Shown here one piece after another: positions 7,867 to 15,875 of a stretch of DNA of 64,000 nucleotides (the stretch's first letter is position 1; each line of letters starts with the position of its first letter). Where the stretch lies: positions 14,143-78,142 of the forward strand of contig SFDP01000009.1 in the NCBI GenBank assembly GCA_004558185.1, read 5' to 3'. Origin of the DNA: Lachnospiraceae bacterium (lineage in GTDB: Bacteria; Bacillota; Clostridia; Lachnospirales; Lachnospiraceae). Made by a program: the position numbers and the translations under genes. The notes beneath the pieces were generated by a model. That model made no database searches. It saw nothing but the letters and a program-made list of their open reading frames with translations, and was not told the origin of the DNA.

Positions 7867-7888
7867 TTGCTCACATCTTGCTCACATC
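7867..7888 (-). repeat. Perfect tandem 11-bp direct repeat before the XRE gene
   Basis: TTGCTCACATC occurs twice back to back (7867-7877 and 7878-7888) between the promoter and the Shine-Dalgarno of the XRE gene. It is a candidate binding site for the XRE protein itself, or a slipped-strand duplication. Confidence 0.7.
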
Positions 7889-7896
7889 ATAGAACT

Positions 7897-7924
7897 ATTA
7901 TAGCCGTTGCGGCAAGCAATGCAA
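7897..7924 (-). promoter_or_regulatory. Promoter of XRE/secreted-protein operon
   Basis: Minus strand: TTGCAT (7919-7924), a 16-bp spacer and TATAAT (7897-7902), with predicted start just upstream of the tandem 11-bp repeats. Confidence 0.65.
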
Positions 7925-7984
7925 GTTAACATTTGAGGGTTTTTACTATAAAATTCGGTTTTGAGATCTACAAATTCGGAAAAA

Positions 7985-8135
7985 GGGGTAGCTGGCGCAA
8001 GCCAGCGCAGGGGTGTAGCTTCCCCTGTGATGATTGAATATCATCTGCTCCCTGCAAGGGGCTTCCGGCAGGACGCAACGTACTACCTTTCAGGTGGTAT
8101 ATAGTTGCGCCCTCTTTCAGAGAGGGAATCCCCGG
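7985..8135 (-). other. Cluster of inverted repeats, probable mobile-element debris
   Basis: Several strong inverted repeats follow one another: GCTGGC-gcaa-GCCAGC near 7991, AGGGG...CCCCT near 8007, GATGAT...ATCATC near 8022, and a long hairpin between about 8074 and 8117 whose minus-strand loop is GAAA. The sequence is more GC-rich than the AT-rich genes on its left, and no open frame spans it. It may be the non-coding end of a conjugative or mobilisable element; this is inference. Confidence 0.35.
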
Positions 8136-8180
8136 CTTGTCACTCTGGAAGCAATCTTCGTCGTATCCGGCGTGCTGTCC

Positions 8181-8351
8181 TTATCCTGATTCCGGCGTTT
8201 CCGCAAGCACCCGTTCCACGATTTCCCGTGTGCTGTCCTGATGAAACAGCAGCTTCAAAATCAGCTTGATCTGTTCCTCTGTCACAAGCTCCGGGTGGGG
8301 CAGGTAGCGTTCAAATTTTGAGGGTAGCCGGGATGAAAAGCTGGTTGTCCT
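8181..8351 (-). pseudogene. Gene fragment, C-terminal remnant
   Basis: A 56-codon open frame on the minus strand ends at 8181-8183 with no start codon at its head. The residues include ELVTEEQIKLILKLLFHQ and end ERVLAETPESG, clearly protein-like. I do not recognise the family. Small conserved proteins of integrative conjugative elements are a possible source, suggested only by the debris around it. Confidence 0.4.
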
Positions 8352-8610
8352 TTACTGCAAGTAGCTTGGTATCAACTATAAAAATCTGTCAGACGAAGAA
8401 TTTCGCTGGCTGATTCGGATTCTCAAAAAATCAAAGAAAATGGGAACGCCTATCAGCCAGAGGAAAATAATATTACCTAATGAAAGAAGATTTATAACTT
8501 TTCTAATCTTTAATTTAAGCAGTATCAGAAACCCTTTAGTATACTTATCAGGTTTAGACACGGTGGGCTTATTGAAAAACTATGCTTACTGGTATTGAGT
8601 GAATTCATTC

Positions 8611-8742
8611 TTATTTTAAGGTAAGCTTACATGGTTCAAAATTTTTTAAAAGCACTAAACTTCCTTTTACATCTTTGGAAGATATATCCATACTGATGTG
8701 CTTTCCCTCTTTGCTCATATTAGCAATCATATTCGTTGTCAT
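8611..8742 (-). pseudogene. Short protein-like frame, probable gene remnant
   Basis: A 43-codon frame (MTTNMIANMSKEGKHISMD..., ending CKLTLK) with good coding character but no convincing Shine-Dalgarno. Together with an unassigned plus-strand frame around 8365-8600 (YKNLSDEEFRWLIRIL) it suggests decayed genes in the 7.93-8.85 kb gap. Nothing else in this 0.9 kb gap looks like an intact gene. Confidence 0.3.
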
Positions 8743-8849
8743 ACCAGCGGCAAGCCTTGAGCAATCCTATCAGTCCCTCTATGGGACAAGGTGTGACCCA
8801 TAATAATTAAGGCATATAACAAACCTTATTTGCTGCTTCTTCATGTTAG

Positions 8850-9731
8850 TTATTGGGAAAACAGAGAAGAACGGTTCCTCTCCCGATACTCTCTGGGGGA
8901 CATTCCGTATTCCTTTTTAAAGGCTCTGTAGAAGCTGGAGTAGTCGTGAAAGCCATAGCGAAGAAAGGTCTGGCTTATGCCCGGCTCACTTAACAGTGCG
9001 TTGCGGCAAAGCTCAAGCCTTTTTTTCAGAATGAACCGATGTACAGGCAGACCCAGTTGCTTTTTGAACAGATGGGCAATATGGTACTTGTTTACGAAAA
9101 ATATTTCTGAAAGACGATCCAGTGAAAGGTCTTCTTCCAGATGGTTCTTGATATAAATCAACAGATTTTCAAATAGGGTAGGAGTCCCTGTCGGCAGATA
9201 GGGAACATTATGCTCATAGGCCATACAGTTCAAATGAAGAAGCAGATCGTTGATGGCGAGAGAAATCCTGGAGTCCCGGCCAAAGCGGTCGGAGTGAATA
9301 TCCCCTAAGAGCTGAAAGATTTTTGCCTGAATCAGATTCATGCTGATGGTGTCATTGTGGTAGATGTACTGTTCTTTCGACAATGCACGGGAAACCATAT
9401 ATTCATAATCAACAGACAGGAGAACAAGCTGCTGAAAAAAATCTTTGCTGATCCAGAGCACAAAACGGCGATAAGGCGTCTGTGGAGCACTGTTTTCTAT
9501 CCAGTGGGAGATTCCCGGGGGAATAACGATAACGTCGCCGGTAATCAAATCAAAAGAGTGTTGGTGAATGTGCATGGTGGTATTGCCGGACAGGAAAAGA
9601 TAAAACTCATAATAATCATGGGTATGAGGTTTCACACCGGCCAGATTGGAATCGTCATAATAGAAGATTTCAAAATCCTTCGACAGCATATATTGTCTTG
9701 GAGTAAAGGTGGTTTTTAAATGATTTTTCAT
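8850..9731 (-). CDS. AraC-family regulator, probable activator of the glucuronate operon
   Basis: 293 residues. The N-terminal cupin-type ligand domain (HTHDYYEFYLFLSG, then GDVIVIPPGISHW) is followed by a C-terminal AraC HTH pair (LDRLSEIFFVNKYHIAHLFKKQLG and YGFHDYSSFYRAFKKEYGMSPREYR). It is divergent from uxuA with a 160-bp shared control region containing a 7-bp inverted repeat, so it most likely senses a uronate or glycoside and controls that operon. The frame extends 32 codons further upstream, but AAGGAGAGG before the ATG at 9731 and the domain layout favour this start. Confidence 0.88.
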   Translation of the reverse strand: MKNHLKTTFTPRQYMLSKDFEIFYYDDSNLAGVKPHTHDYYEFYLFLSGNTTMHIHQHSFDLITGDVIVIPPGISHWIENSAPQTPYRRFVLWISKDFFQQLVLLSVDYEYMVSRALSKEQYIYHNDTISMNLIQAKIFQLLGDIHSDRFGRDSRISLAINDLLLHLNCMAYEHNVPYLPTGTPTLFENLLIYIKNHLEEDLSLDRLSEIFFVNKYHIAHLFKKQLGLPVHRFILKKRLELCRNALLSEPGISQTFLRYGFHDYSSFYRAFKKEYGMSPREYRERNRSSLFSQ

Positions 9732-9828
9732 AAAGTCCTCTCCTTCAGTAGTGGATTTAGAGTAACACAAAACCGCAACTTTTGCAATGAGGTTCACAAG
9801 GAATCCAATGGTATTCAAAAAGGGCAAA

Positions 9829-9849
9829 GACTATAATTTTTGTATAGTC
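9829..9849. promoter_or_regulatory. Inverted repeat in the uxuA control region
   Basis: GACTATA-N7-TATAGTC, a perfect 7-bp palindrome, overlaps a TATAAT-like -10 (9832-9837) for uxuA. It could bind the divergent AraC protein or another repressor such as a LacI/GntR-type regulator. Which protein binds is not visible from sequence. Confidence 0.55.
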
Positions 9850-9890
9850 AAAAGAGATAGCTAACCAAAAGGAGAGGAGTGGGTAAGAGT

Positions 9891-10973
9891 ATGGAAATGA
9901 CGCTGAGATGGTATGGTCGAAAGGCGGATACCGTAACCTTAAAGCAAATCAGACAGATTCCGGGGGTTAAAGGGGTAATCACCACCCTGTATGATACGAA
10001 GCCCGGAGAGGTGTGGAGCAGAGAGAGAATCCATGCCATGAAGGAAGAGGTGGAGGCAGCAGGACTCCATATTGCAGGAATTGAAAGTGTAAATATTCAT
10101 GATGCCATCAAGACCGGTGTACCTGAGCGGGAAGAGTACATAGCCAATTATATCGAGACTCTCCGAAATCTGGGTGAAGAGGATATTCATCTGGTCTGCT
10201 ACAACTTCATGCCTGTCTTTGACTGGACCCGCACAGAGCTGGCCAGGGAGCGGGAGGACGGCTCCACGGTTCTGGCCTATACTCAGGAAGCGGTGGATGC
10301 CCTGGACCCGGAGAAAATGTTTGATTCCATTGCGGGGGATATGAATGGTACAGTTATGCCCGGCTGGGAGCCGGAGCGTATGGTGAAGGTAAAAGAGCTT
10401 TTTGAAATGTATAAGGGTGTGGATGACGAAAAGCTGTTTGAAAATCTGAAGTATTTTCTGGAAAAAATCATGCCCGTATGTGACGAATATAATATCAATA
10501 TGGCCATCCACCCTGATGATCCGGCCTGGAGCGTATTTGGTCTTCCACGAATCATCACCAATAAGGAAAATATTTTAAGGATGATAAGGATGGTGGACAA
10601 TCCGCATAATGGGGTAACCTTCTGTTCCGGTTCCTATGGTACCAATCTGAATAATGATTTACCTGACATGATCCGTTCCTTGAAGGGAAGAATCCATTTT
10701 GCTCATGTGCGAAATCTGAAATTCATCACCCCTACCAACTTTGAGGAGGCAGCCCACCTTTCTTCAGACGGCAACTTCGATATGTATGAGATCATGAAGG
10801 CATTGTATGATATTGGCTTTTCCGGCCCCATTCGCCCTGATCATGGAAGGATGATTTGGGATGAGGTAGCCATGCCCGGCTATGGGCTTTATGATCGAGC
10901 CTTGGGAGCCACCTACTTAAATGGGCTTTGGGAGGCCATTGATAAGAGCCAAAAAGAGAACGGGAAAGCATAG
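9891..10973 (+). CDS. uxuA: Mannonate dehydratase
   Basis: 360 residues from this start. By family it dehydrates D-mannonate to 2-keto-3-deoxygluconate with a divalent metal. It shows the UxuA N-terminus (MTLRWYGRKADTVTL, then IRQIPGVKGVITTLYD), NMAIHPDDPAWSVFGLPRI, VTFCSGSYGTN and the C-terminal RPDHGRMIWDE that includes metal-binding His. An upstream in-frame GTG (9879) exists, but homologues begin at MxMTLRWYG, so I chose the ATG at 9891. It is first in the operon uxuA-uxuB-kdgA-kdgK-uxaC, 35 bp before uxuB. Confidence 0.95.
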   Translation: MEMTLRWYGRKADTVTLKQIRQIPGVKGVITTLYDTKPGEVWSRERIHAMKEEVEAAGLHIAGIESVNIHDAIKTGVPEREEYIANYIETLRNLGEEDIHLVCYNFMPVFDWTRTELAREREDGSTVLAYTQEAVDALDPEKMFDSIAGDMNGTVMPGWEPERMVKVKELFEMYKGVDDEKLFENLKYFLEKIMPVCDEYNINMAIHPDDPAWSVFGLPRIITNKENILRMIRMVDNPHNGVTFCSGSYGTNLNNDLPDMIRSLKGRIHFAHVRNLKFITPTNFEEAAHLSSDGNFDMYEIMKALYDIGFSGPIRPDHGRMIWDEVAMPGYGLYDRALGATYLNGLWEAIDKSQKENGKA

Positions 10974-11008
10974 ATCAAGGCTGTAAAGCAGCAGGATGGG
11001 GGATAAGG

Positions 11009-12622
11009 ATGCAATTAAATAAAAACGGATTGAAAGAAAAAAGTATTTGGAAGGAGAAGGGATATCAGCTCCCTGAATACGACAGGGAGGCTGTTGCTGA
11101 GGCAACCAGAGCTAACCCTTTTTGGATTCATTTTGGTGCAGGAAATATTTTTCGTGCATTTCAGGCCAATGTAGTACAAAGACTGCTGAATGAGGGAGTC
11201 CTGGACAGAGGTCTGATTGTGGCGGAGGGCTTCGATGATGAAATTATTGAGAAGATGAACCTTCCCCATGATAATTATCACTTGCTGGTTACCTTAAAGG
11301 CTGATGGGAGCATGAAAAAAACGGTTATAGGCAGTGTAATGGAGTCCTGCATACTGGATTCTGAGAGAAAAGAGGAATACGAGAGGCTAAAAGAAATCTT
11401 TTCCAAAGATTCTTTACAGTTGGCTACCTTTACTATTACGGAAAAGGGGTATAGTCTGACCGACGGTAAAGGAGAACTATTGGAAATGGTAAAGGAGGAC
11501 TTTGTATCAGGACCGGACAGGCCAGACAGCTATATCGGTAAGGTGGTTTCTCTTTTATATAGCCGTTATCAGGCAGGAGCAAGGCCTATCGCAATGGTGA
11601 GCATGGATAATTGCTCCCATAATGGGGACAGACTTAGGAAGGCTGTAACAGCCTACGGCAGAGAGTGGGTAAAGCGGAGACTGGTGAACGAAGAATTTAT
11701 GGCTTACCTTGAGGACGAAGCAAGGGTCAGCTTTCCCTGGACCATGATTGATAAAATAACACCCAGGCCGGATGCTTCTGTAGAAGCGATTTTAAAGGAA
11801 GATGGCCTGGAGGGTCTGGAGCCCATAATTACATCCAAACATACCTATGTAGCCCCTTTCGTTAATGCTGAGGAGTGTGAATATCTGGTGATTGAGGATA
11901 AGTTTCCAAACGGAAGACCTGCCTTGGAGAGAGGGGGATTCTTGTTCACGGAGAGGGAAACCGTTGACAAGGTAGAAAAGATGAAGGTCTGTACCTGCCT
12001 TAATCCGCTTCATACCACGCTGGCCATATTTGGTTGTCTCTTAGGCTACGAAAAAATTTCCGAGGAGATGAAAGACCCTCAGTTAAAGCGTCTGGTAGAG
12101 ATCATTGGATATGAAGAGGGGCTACCGGTGGTGGTAAACCCCGGTATCTTAGACCCGAAGGATTTTATTGATACGGTGTTGAGGTTACGGATTCCCAATC
12201 CTTTTATGCCGGATACACCCCAGAGAATTGCCACAGACACGTCCCAGAAGCTGGCTGTCCGTTTTGGAGAAACCATTAAAGCCTACCGGAAATCCCCCAG
12301 CCTGAGCATGGATGCCCTGAATCGGATTCCCCTCGTCTTTGCAGGCTGGCTCAGATATTTGATGGCTGTGGACGATGAGGGAAAGACATTTACCCTAAGT
12401 CCCGATCCACTTTTAGATACGGTGTGCCCATATGTGGCAGGGATCAGATTAGGGGACAGCGTGGGTGCAGAAGAGAAGATAAAGCCTATTTTGGAAAATG
12501 AGGAGATTTTTGGTGTGAATCTGTATGAATCAGGAATGGCAGGGAAGGTGACTGAATACTTCAAAGAGCTGATTGCAGGAAAGGGAGCCGTTAGAGAAAC
12601 GCTGAAAAAGGCTGTAGGGTAA
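11009..12622 (+). CDS. uxuB: Fructuronate reductase (mannitol dehydrogenase family)
   Basis: 537 residues of the long-chain mannitol dehydrogenase family. It has the N-terminal Rossmann motif FHFGAGNIFRAFQ-type (here WIHFGAGNIFRAFQ), SMDNCSHNGD, FPWTMIDKITPRP, and the ERGGFLF...CLNPLHTTLAIFGC segment. Fructuronate reductase interconverts D-fructuronate and D-mannonate with NADH. Fructuronate rather than tagaturonate or mannitol as substrate is deduced from the uxuA and uxaC neighbours. The Shine-Dalgarno is weak (GGGGGATAAGG directly before the ATG). Confidence 0.92.
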   Translation: MQLNKNGLKEKSIWKEKGYQLPEYDREAVAEATRANPFWIHFGAGNIFRAFQANVVQRLLNEGVLDRGLIVAEGFDDEIIEKMNLPHDNYHLLVTLKADGSMKKTVIGSVMESCILDSERKEEYERLKEIFSKDSLQLATFTITEKGYSLTDGKGELLEMVKEDFVSGPDRPDSYIGKVVSLLYSRYQAGARPIAMVSMDNCSHNGDRLRKAVTAYGREWVKRRLVNEEFMAYLEDEARVSFPWTMIDKITPRPDASVEAILKEDGLEGLEPIITSKHTYVAPFVNAEECEYLVIEDKFPNGRPALERGGFLFTERETVDKVEKMKVCTCLNPLHTTLAIFGCLLGYEKISEEMKDPQLKRLVEIIGYEEGLPVVVNPGILDPKDFIDTVLRLRIPNPFMPDTPQRIATDTSQKLAVRFGETIKAYRKSPSLSMDALNRIPLVFAGWLRYLMAVDDEGKTFTLSPDPLLDTVCPYVAGIRLGDSVGAEEKIKPILENEEIFGVNLYESGMAGKVTEYFKELIAGKGAVRETLKKAVG

Positions 12623-12650
12623 GAGGAAAAACCCTGAAATGGAGGGAAAT

Positions 12651-13295
12651 ATGAACAAGGTATTGGAAGAAATAGGAAGAATTGGAATTATTCCAGTGGT
12701 GGTTCTTGAAGAAGCTGAGGCCGCAGTTCCTTTGGCAGAAGCACTCTGTAAGGGCGGCCTTGCCTGTGCAGAGGTAACCTTTCGGACAAAAGCAGCAAAG
12801 GAAGTGATTAAACGGATGAGTGAAGCATTTCCCGGGATGCTGGTGGGGGCAGGAACGGTGCTTAACATTGAGCAGGTCGAACAGGCTATGGAGGCAGGAG
12901 CTAAATTCATCGTCAGTCCCGGACTCAATCCCAGAGTGGTTACCTATTGCCTGGATAAAGAGATACCGGTAGTTCCCGGCTGTATGACCCCCAGTGAGAT
13001 TGAGCAGGCTCTGGAGCTGGGGCTTGAAGTGGTGAAGTTTTTTCCGGCAGAGCCGGCAGGAGGGCTGTCCATGATCAAGGCTCTGGCAGCCCCCTATACG
13101 GGACTGAAATTTATGCCCACTGGGGGTATTGATGTCATCAAGGCAAGAGATTATCTTGCGGATAGCAAAGTTTTAGCCTGTGGAGGAAGCTGGATGGTGA
13201 AAGCAGAGATGGTTAAAAAGAAGGAGTTCGAAAGGATTACCAGATTGACCGGAGAAGCGGCTGAGCTGGTAAAAGAATATCGGATGAGTGAGTAG
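12651..13295 (+). CDS. eda: KDPG/KHG aldolase (2-dehydro-3-deoxy-phosphogluconate aldolase)
   Basis: 214 residues, family length. A class I aldolase splitting 2-keto-3-deoxy-6-phosphogluconate into pyruvate and glyceraldehyde-3-phosphate. Visible motifs are GIIPVVVLE, CAEVTFRT (catalytic Glu region), VGAGTVLN, FIVSPGLNP, VPGCMTPSE and VVKFFPAE, whose Lys forms the Schiff base. An in-frame ATG at 12639 overlaps the Shine-Dalgarno GGAGGG (12641-12646), so the ATG at 12651 is the real start. A small stem AGGGT/ACCCT lies just upstream. Third gene of the glucuronate operon. Confidence 0.95.
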   Translation: MNKVLEEIGRIGIIPVVVLEEAEAAVPLAEALCKGGLACAEVTFRTKAAKEVIKRMSEAFPGMLVGAGTVLNIEQVEQAMEAGAKFIVSPGLNPRVVTYCLDKEIPVVPGCMTPSEIEQALELGLEVVKFFPAEPAGGLSMIKALAAPYTGLKFMPTGGIDVIKARDYLADSKVLACGGSWMVKAEMVKKKEFERITRLTGEAAELVKEYRMSE

Positions 13296-13306
13296 GGCAG
13301 TGGCTG

Positions 13307-13364
13307 ATGCACAAAGTCCCTGTGATTAAAATGCTGCTATAGCAGCAGAATGAGAGGAAAAATG
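13307..13364 (+). repeat. Hairpin-RBS leader repeat, copy 1 (before kdgK)
   Basis: GATGCACAAAGTCCC, a spacer, then the hairpin TGCTGCTATAGCAGCA (13332-13347), the Shine-Dalgarno GAGAGG (13352-13357) and the kdgK start. The same sequence order precedes the genes at 24788, 36028 and 52532, with a diverged copy at 51527. Confidence 0.85.
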
Positions 13365-14387
13365 AAGAAAAAAGTAGTTACTTTTGGGGAATTAATGCTG
13401 AGACTGGCACCGGAAGGCTATTACCGTTTTGTGCAGGCAGAAAGATTTGGAGCAACCTTTGGAGGAGGGGAAGCCAATGTAGCAGTAGCCTTATCCAATT
13501 TTGGCTTTGACGCAGTATTCGTTACCCGTCTGCCATCCCATGAGATTGGCCAGGCAGCCGTCAATTCCCTGCGTAAATATGGGGTGGATACCTCGAAAAT
13601 CATCAGAGGAGGAGAACGGGTAGGAATCTACTATCTGGAGAAAGGAGCTTCACAGCGCCCCTCCAAGGTTATTTATGACCGAACAGGCAGTGCCATTGCC
13701 ACAGCCGACAGGACAGAGTTTAACTGGAAAGAGATTTTTGAAGGAGTGGAGTGGTTTCATTTTACGGGAATTACGCCTGCCCTGAATGATGAAGTGGCAG
13801 CTATCTGTCTGGATGCCTGTAAAGCAGCAAAGGAAGCGGGAGTAAAGATTTCCTGTGACCTGAACTACCGGAAAAAATTATGGACCAGGGAAAAGGCCGG
13901 AAAGGTAATGGGTGAGCTGTGCCAATATGCAGATCTGTGTATTGCCAATGAGGAGGATGCAGCGGATGTCTTTGGAATTTGTGCAGATAAAACAGACGTT
14001 ACGGCAGGAGAAGTAAATCGTGAGGGATATAAGGAGGTGGCCAGACGGCTGGCAGAGCGTTTCGGATTCAGTGAAGTGGCCATCACTCTTCGGGAATCTG
14101 TTTCTGCAAACGATAATTTCTGGTCAGCCATGCTCTACAATGGAAAGGATTTTTTTTTCAGCAAAAAGTACAGTATGCACATCGTTGACCGTGTAGGCGG
14201 AGGAGACAGCTTCGGTGCAGGTCTGATTGCAGCGATGCTGAATGGTTTTGAACAGTCCCGGGCCATTGAATTTGCAGTTGCGGCTTCCTGCCTCAAGCAT
14301 TCTATAGAGGGCGATTATAACCTGGTATCTGTGGAGGAGGTACTTGCCCTGGCAGATGGAGACGATTCGGGAAGAGTGCAAAGATAA
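13362..14387 (+). CDS. kdgK: 2-keto-3-deoxygluconate kinase (PfkB family)
   Basis: 341 residues. It phosphorylates KDG to KDPG with ATP. The PfkB signature is at both ends: GGGEANVAVALSNFG near the N-terminus and the C-terminal RVGGGDSFGAGLIAAML, whose Asp is the catalytic base. The internal YYLEKGASQRPSKVIYDR is typical of KdgK. GAGAGG at 13352-13357 sets the start at 13362; the in-frame ATG at 13350 lies inside the repeat and touches the SD. Fourth gene of the operon, with its own structured leader even though it is internal, so translation may be tuned separately. Confidence 0.93.
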   Translation: MKKKVVTFGELMLRLAPEGYYRFVQAERFGATFGGGEANVAVALSNFGFDAVFVTRLPSHEIGQAAVNSLRKYGVDTSKIIRGGERVGIYYLEKGASQRPSKVIYDRTGSAIATADRTEFNWKEIFEGVEWFHFTGITPALNDEVAAICLDACKAAKEAGVKISCDLNYRKKLWTREKAGKVMGELCQYADLCIANEEDAADVFGICADKTDVTAGEVNREGYKEVARRLAERFGFSEVAITLRESVSANDNFWSAMLYNGKDFFFSKKYSMHIVDRVGGGDSFGAGLIAAMLNGFEQSRAIEFAVAASCLKHSIEGDYNLVSVEEVLALADGDDSGRVQR

Positions 14388-14430
14388 GCCTGGAAAGTGC
14401 AAACGGCAAGGAGGTTGAAAGGAAAGAAGA

Positions 14431-15840
14431 ATGAAAGCATTTTTAGATGAGGATTTTTTGTTATCCAGCGAAACAGCAAAATGGTTGTACCACGAATATG
14501 CCAAGAAACTGCCCATAGTGGACTACCATTGCCACATCAATCCCCAGGAGATTTATGAAAACCGTCGGTTTGAAAATATTACTCAGCTCTGGCTGGAGGC
14601 AGACCATTATAAATGGAGGCTGATGCGCTCCAATGGGGTGGAGGAGGACTATATTACCGGTAAGGCTTCAGATTGGGAAAAATTTGAGCAGTGGGCAAAA
14701 ACCCTGGAGCTGGCTATCGGAAATCCTCTTTATCACTGGAGTCATCTGGAGCTGAAGCGATATTTTGGATATCAGGGGCATCTGTGCGGTGAAACAGCAA
14801 AAGAGGTGTGGGAGCTCTGCAACGAGAAGCTGAAAGGGGAGGAGTTTTCAGCCAGAGGGATTATTGAACGCTCAAAGGTTCAGCTGCTTTGTACAACGGA
14901 TGACCCTGCTGACACACTGGAGTGGCATGAAAGGCTTAAAGAGGAGGAAAGCTTTAAGGTACAGGTTCTGCCTACCTGGAGGCCGGACAGAGCCTTATCT
15001 TTGGAAAAAACGGACTATCTTGATTATTTGCAGAAGCTGGAAAAAGCCTCCGGGGAAAAAATAGCTTCCTATAATGATCTGCTGGAAGCTCTGAGAATAC
15101 GGATGGATTTTTTTGCCGAAATGGGCTGCTGTCTATCCGACCATGGACTGGCCTATGTGTATTATGCACCGGCAGCAGGGCAGCAAATTGAAGAAATTTT
15201 TGCCAAAAGGCTGGCCGGGGAGCTTCCTTCAAAGGAGGAGGAGGCTCAGTTTAAGACAGCTTTCCTCATTGCTATGGGAAAAGAATACTGTCGCAGAGGA
15301 TGGGCCATGCAGCTTCATTTCGGGGTAAAGCGGGACAACAGCAGACGGGTATTCTCCAAGCTGGGTGCCGATGCAGGAATCGACTGTATCAGCAATTATA
15401 CCCCTTCCGACCAGCTTGTTTCATTTTTAGACAGTCTGGATATTACCCGGGAACTGCCAAAGACGATTCTCTATTCCCTGAACCCTGTAGATAATGCGGC
15501 TATCGGAACGGTGATTGGCTGTTTTCAGACCTCCTGTACGCCGGGGAAAATTCAGCAGGGAAGCGCCTGGTGGTTTAATGACCACAAGGCAGGTATGCAG
15601 GAGCAGATGACCAGTCTGGCTAATCTGGGAGTGCTGGGAAATTTCATCGGGATGCTTACCGACTCCCGCAGCTTCGTTTCCTATACCAGACATGAATATT
15701 TTAGGCGTATTTTATGTGATCTGATGGGAGGCTGGGTAGAAAAGGGTGAATATCCGGCAGATGAAAAATCTTTGGAGAGGATAATCAAAGGAATTTGTTA
15801 CAACAATGCAGTAAGATATTTTGGCTGGGAAAAAGCGTAA
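14431..15840 (+). CDS. uxaC: Glucuronate isomerase
   Basis: 469 residues, family length. It isomerises D-glucuronate to D-fructuronate, the first step of the pathway encoded here. Amidohydrolase-fold markers are visible: LPIVDYHCHINPQEI with the metal-type HxH near residue 27, CTTDDPADTLEWH, MQLHFGVKRDNS and the C-terminal FRRILCDLMGGWVEKGEYP. The ATG at 14431 has GGAAAG upstream. Last gene of the operon; a perfect hairpin terminator begins 3 bp after the stop codon. Confidence 0.96.
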   Translation: MKAFLDEDFLLSSETAKWLYHEYAKKLPIVDYHCHINPQEIYENRRFENITQLWLEADHYKWRLMRSNGVEEDYITGKASDWEKFEQWAKTLELAIGNPLYHWSHLELKRYFGYQGHLCGETAKEVWELCNEKLKGEEFSARGIIERSKVQLLCTTDDPADTLEWHERLKEEESFKVQVLPTWRPDRALSLEKTDYLDYLQKLEKASGEKIASYNDLLEALRIRMDFFAEMGCCLSDHGLAYVYYAPAAGQQIEEIFAKRLAGELPSKEEEAQFKTAFLIAMGKEYCRRGWAMQLHFGVKRDNSRRVFSKLGADAGIDCISNYTPSDQLVSFLDSLDITRELPKTILYSLNPVDNAAIGTVIGCFQTSCTPGKIQQGSAWWFNDHKAGMQEQMTSLANLGVLGNFIGMLTDSRSFVSYTRHEYFRRILCDLMGGWVEKGEYPADEKSLERIIKGICYNNAVRYFGWEKA

Positions 15841-15843
15841 GAG

Positions 15844-15875
15844 GGGGAAATCGGCTAATACCGATTTCCCCTTTT
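15844..15875 (+). terminator. Terminator of the glucuronate operon
   Basis: The stem GGGGAAATCGG/CCGATTTCCCC (15844-15854 with 15861-15871) and TTTT. Its arms are identical to those of the terminator at 5097-5124, with only loop bases differing. It also overlaps the end of the convergent AraC gene. Confidence 0.9.

Noticed and set aside
7985..8135. Group II intron or known riboswitch in the hairpin-rich debris
   Set aside because: No domain V-like hairpin, intron boundary sequence or known aptamer core could be found.
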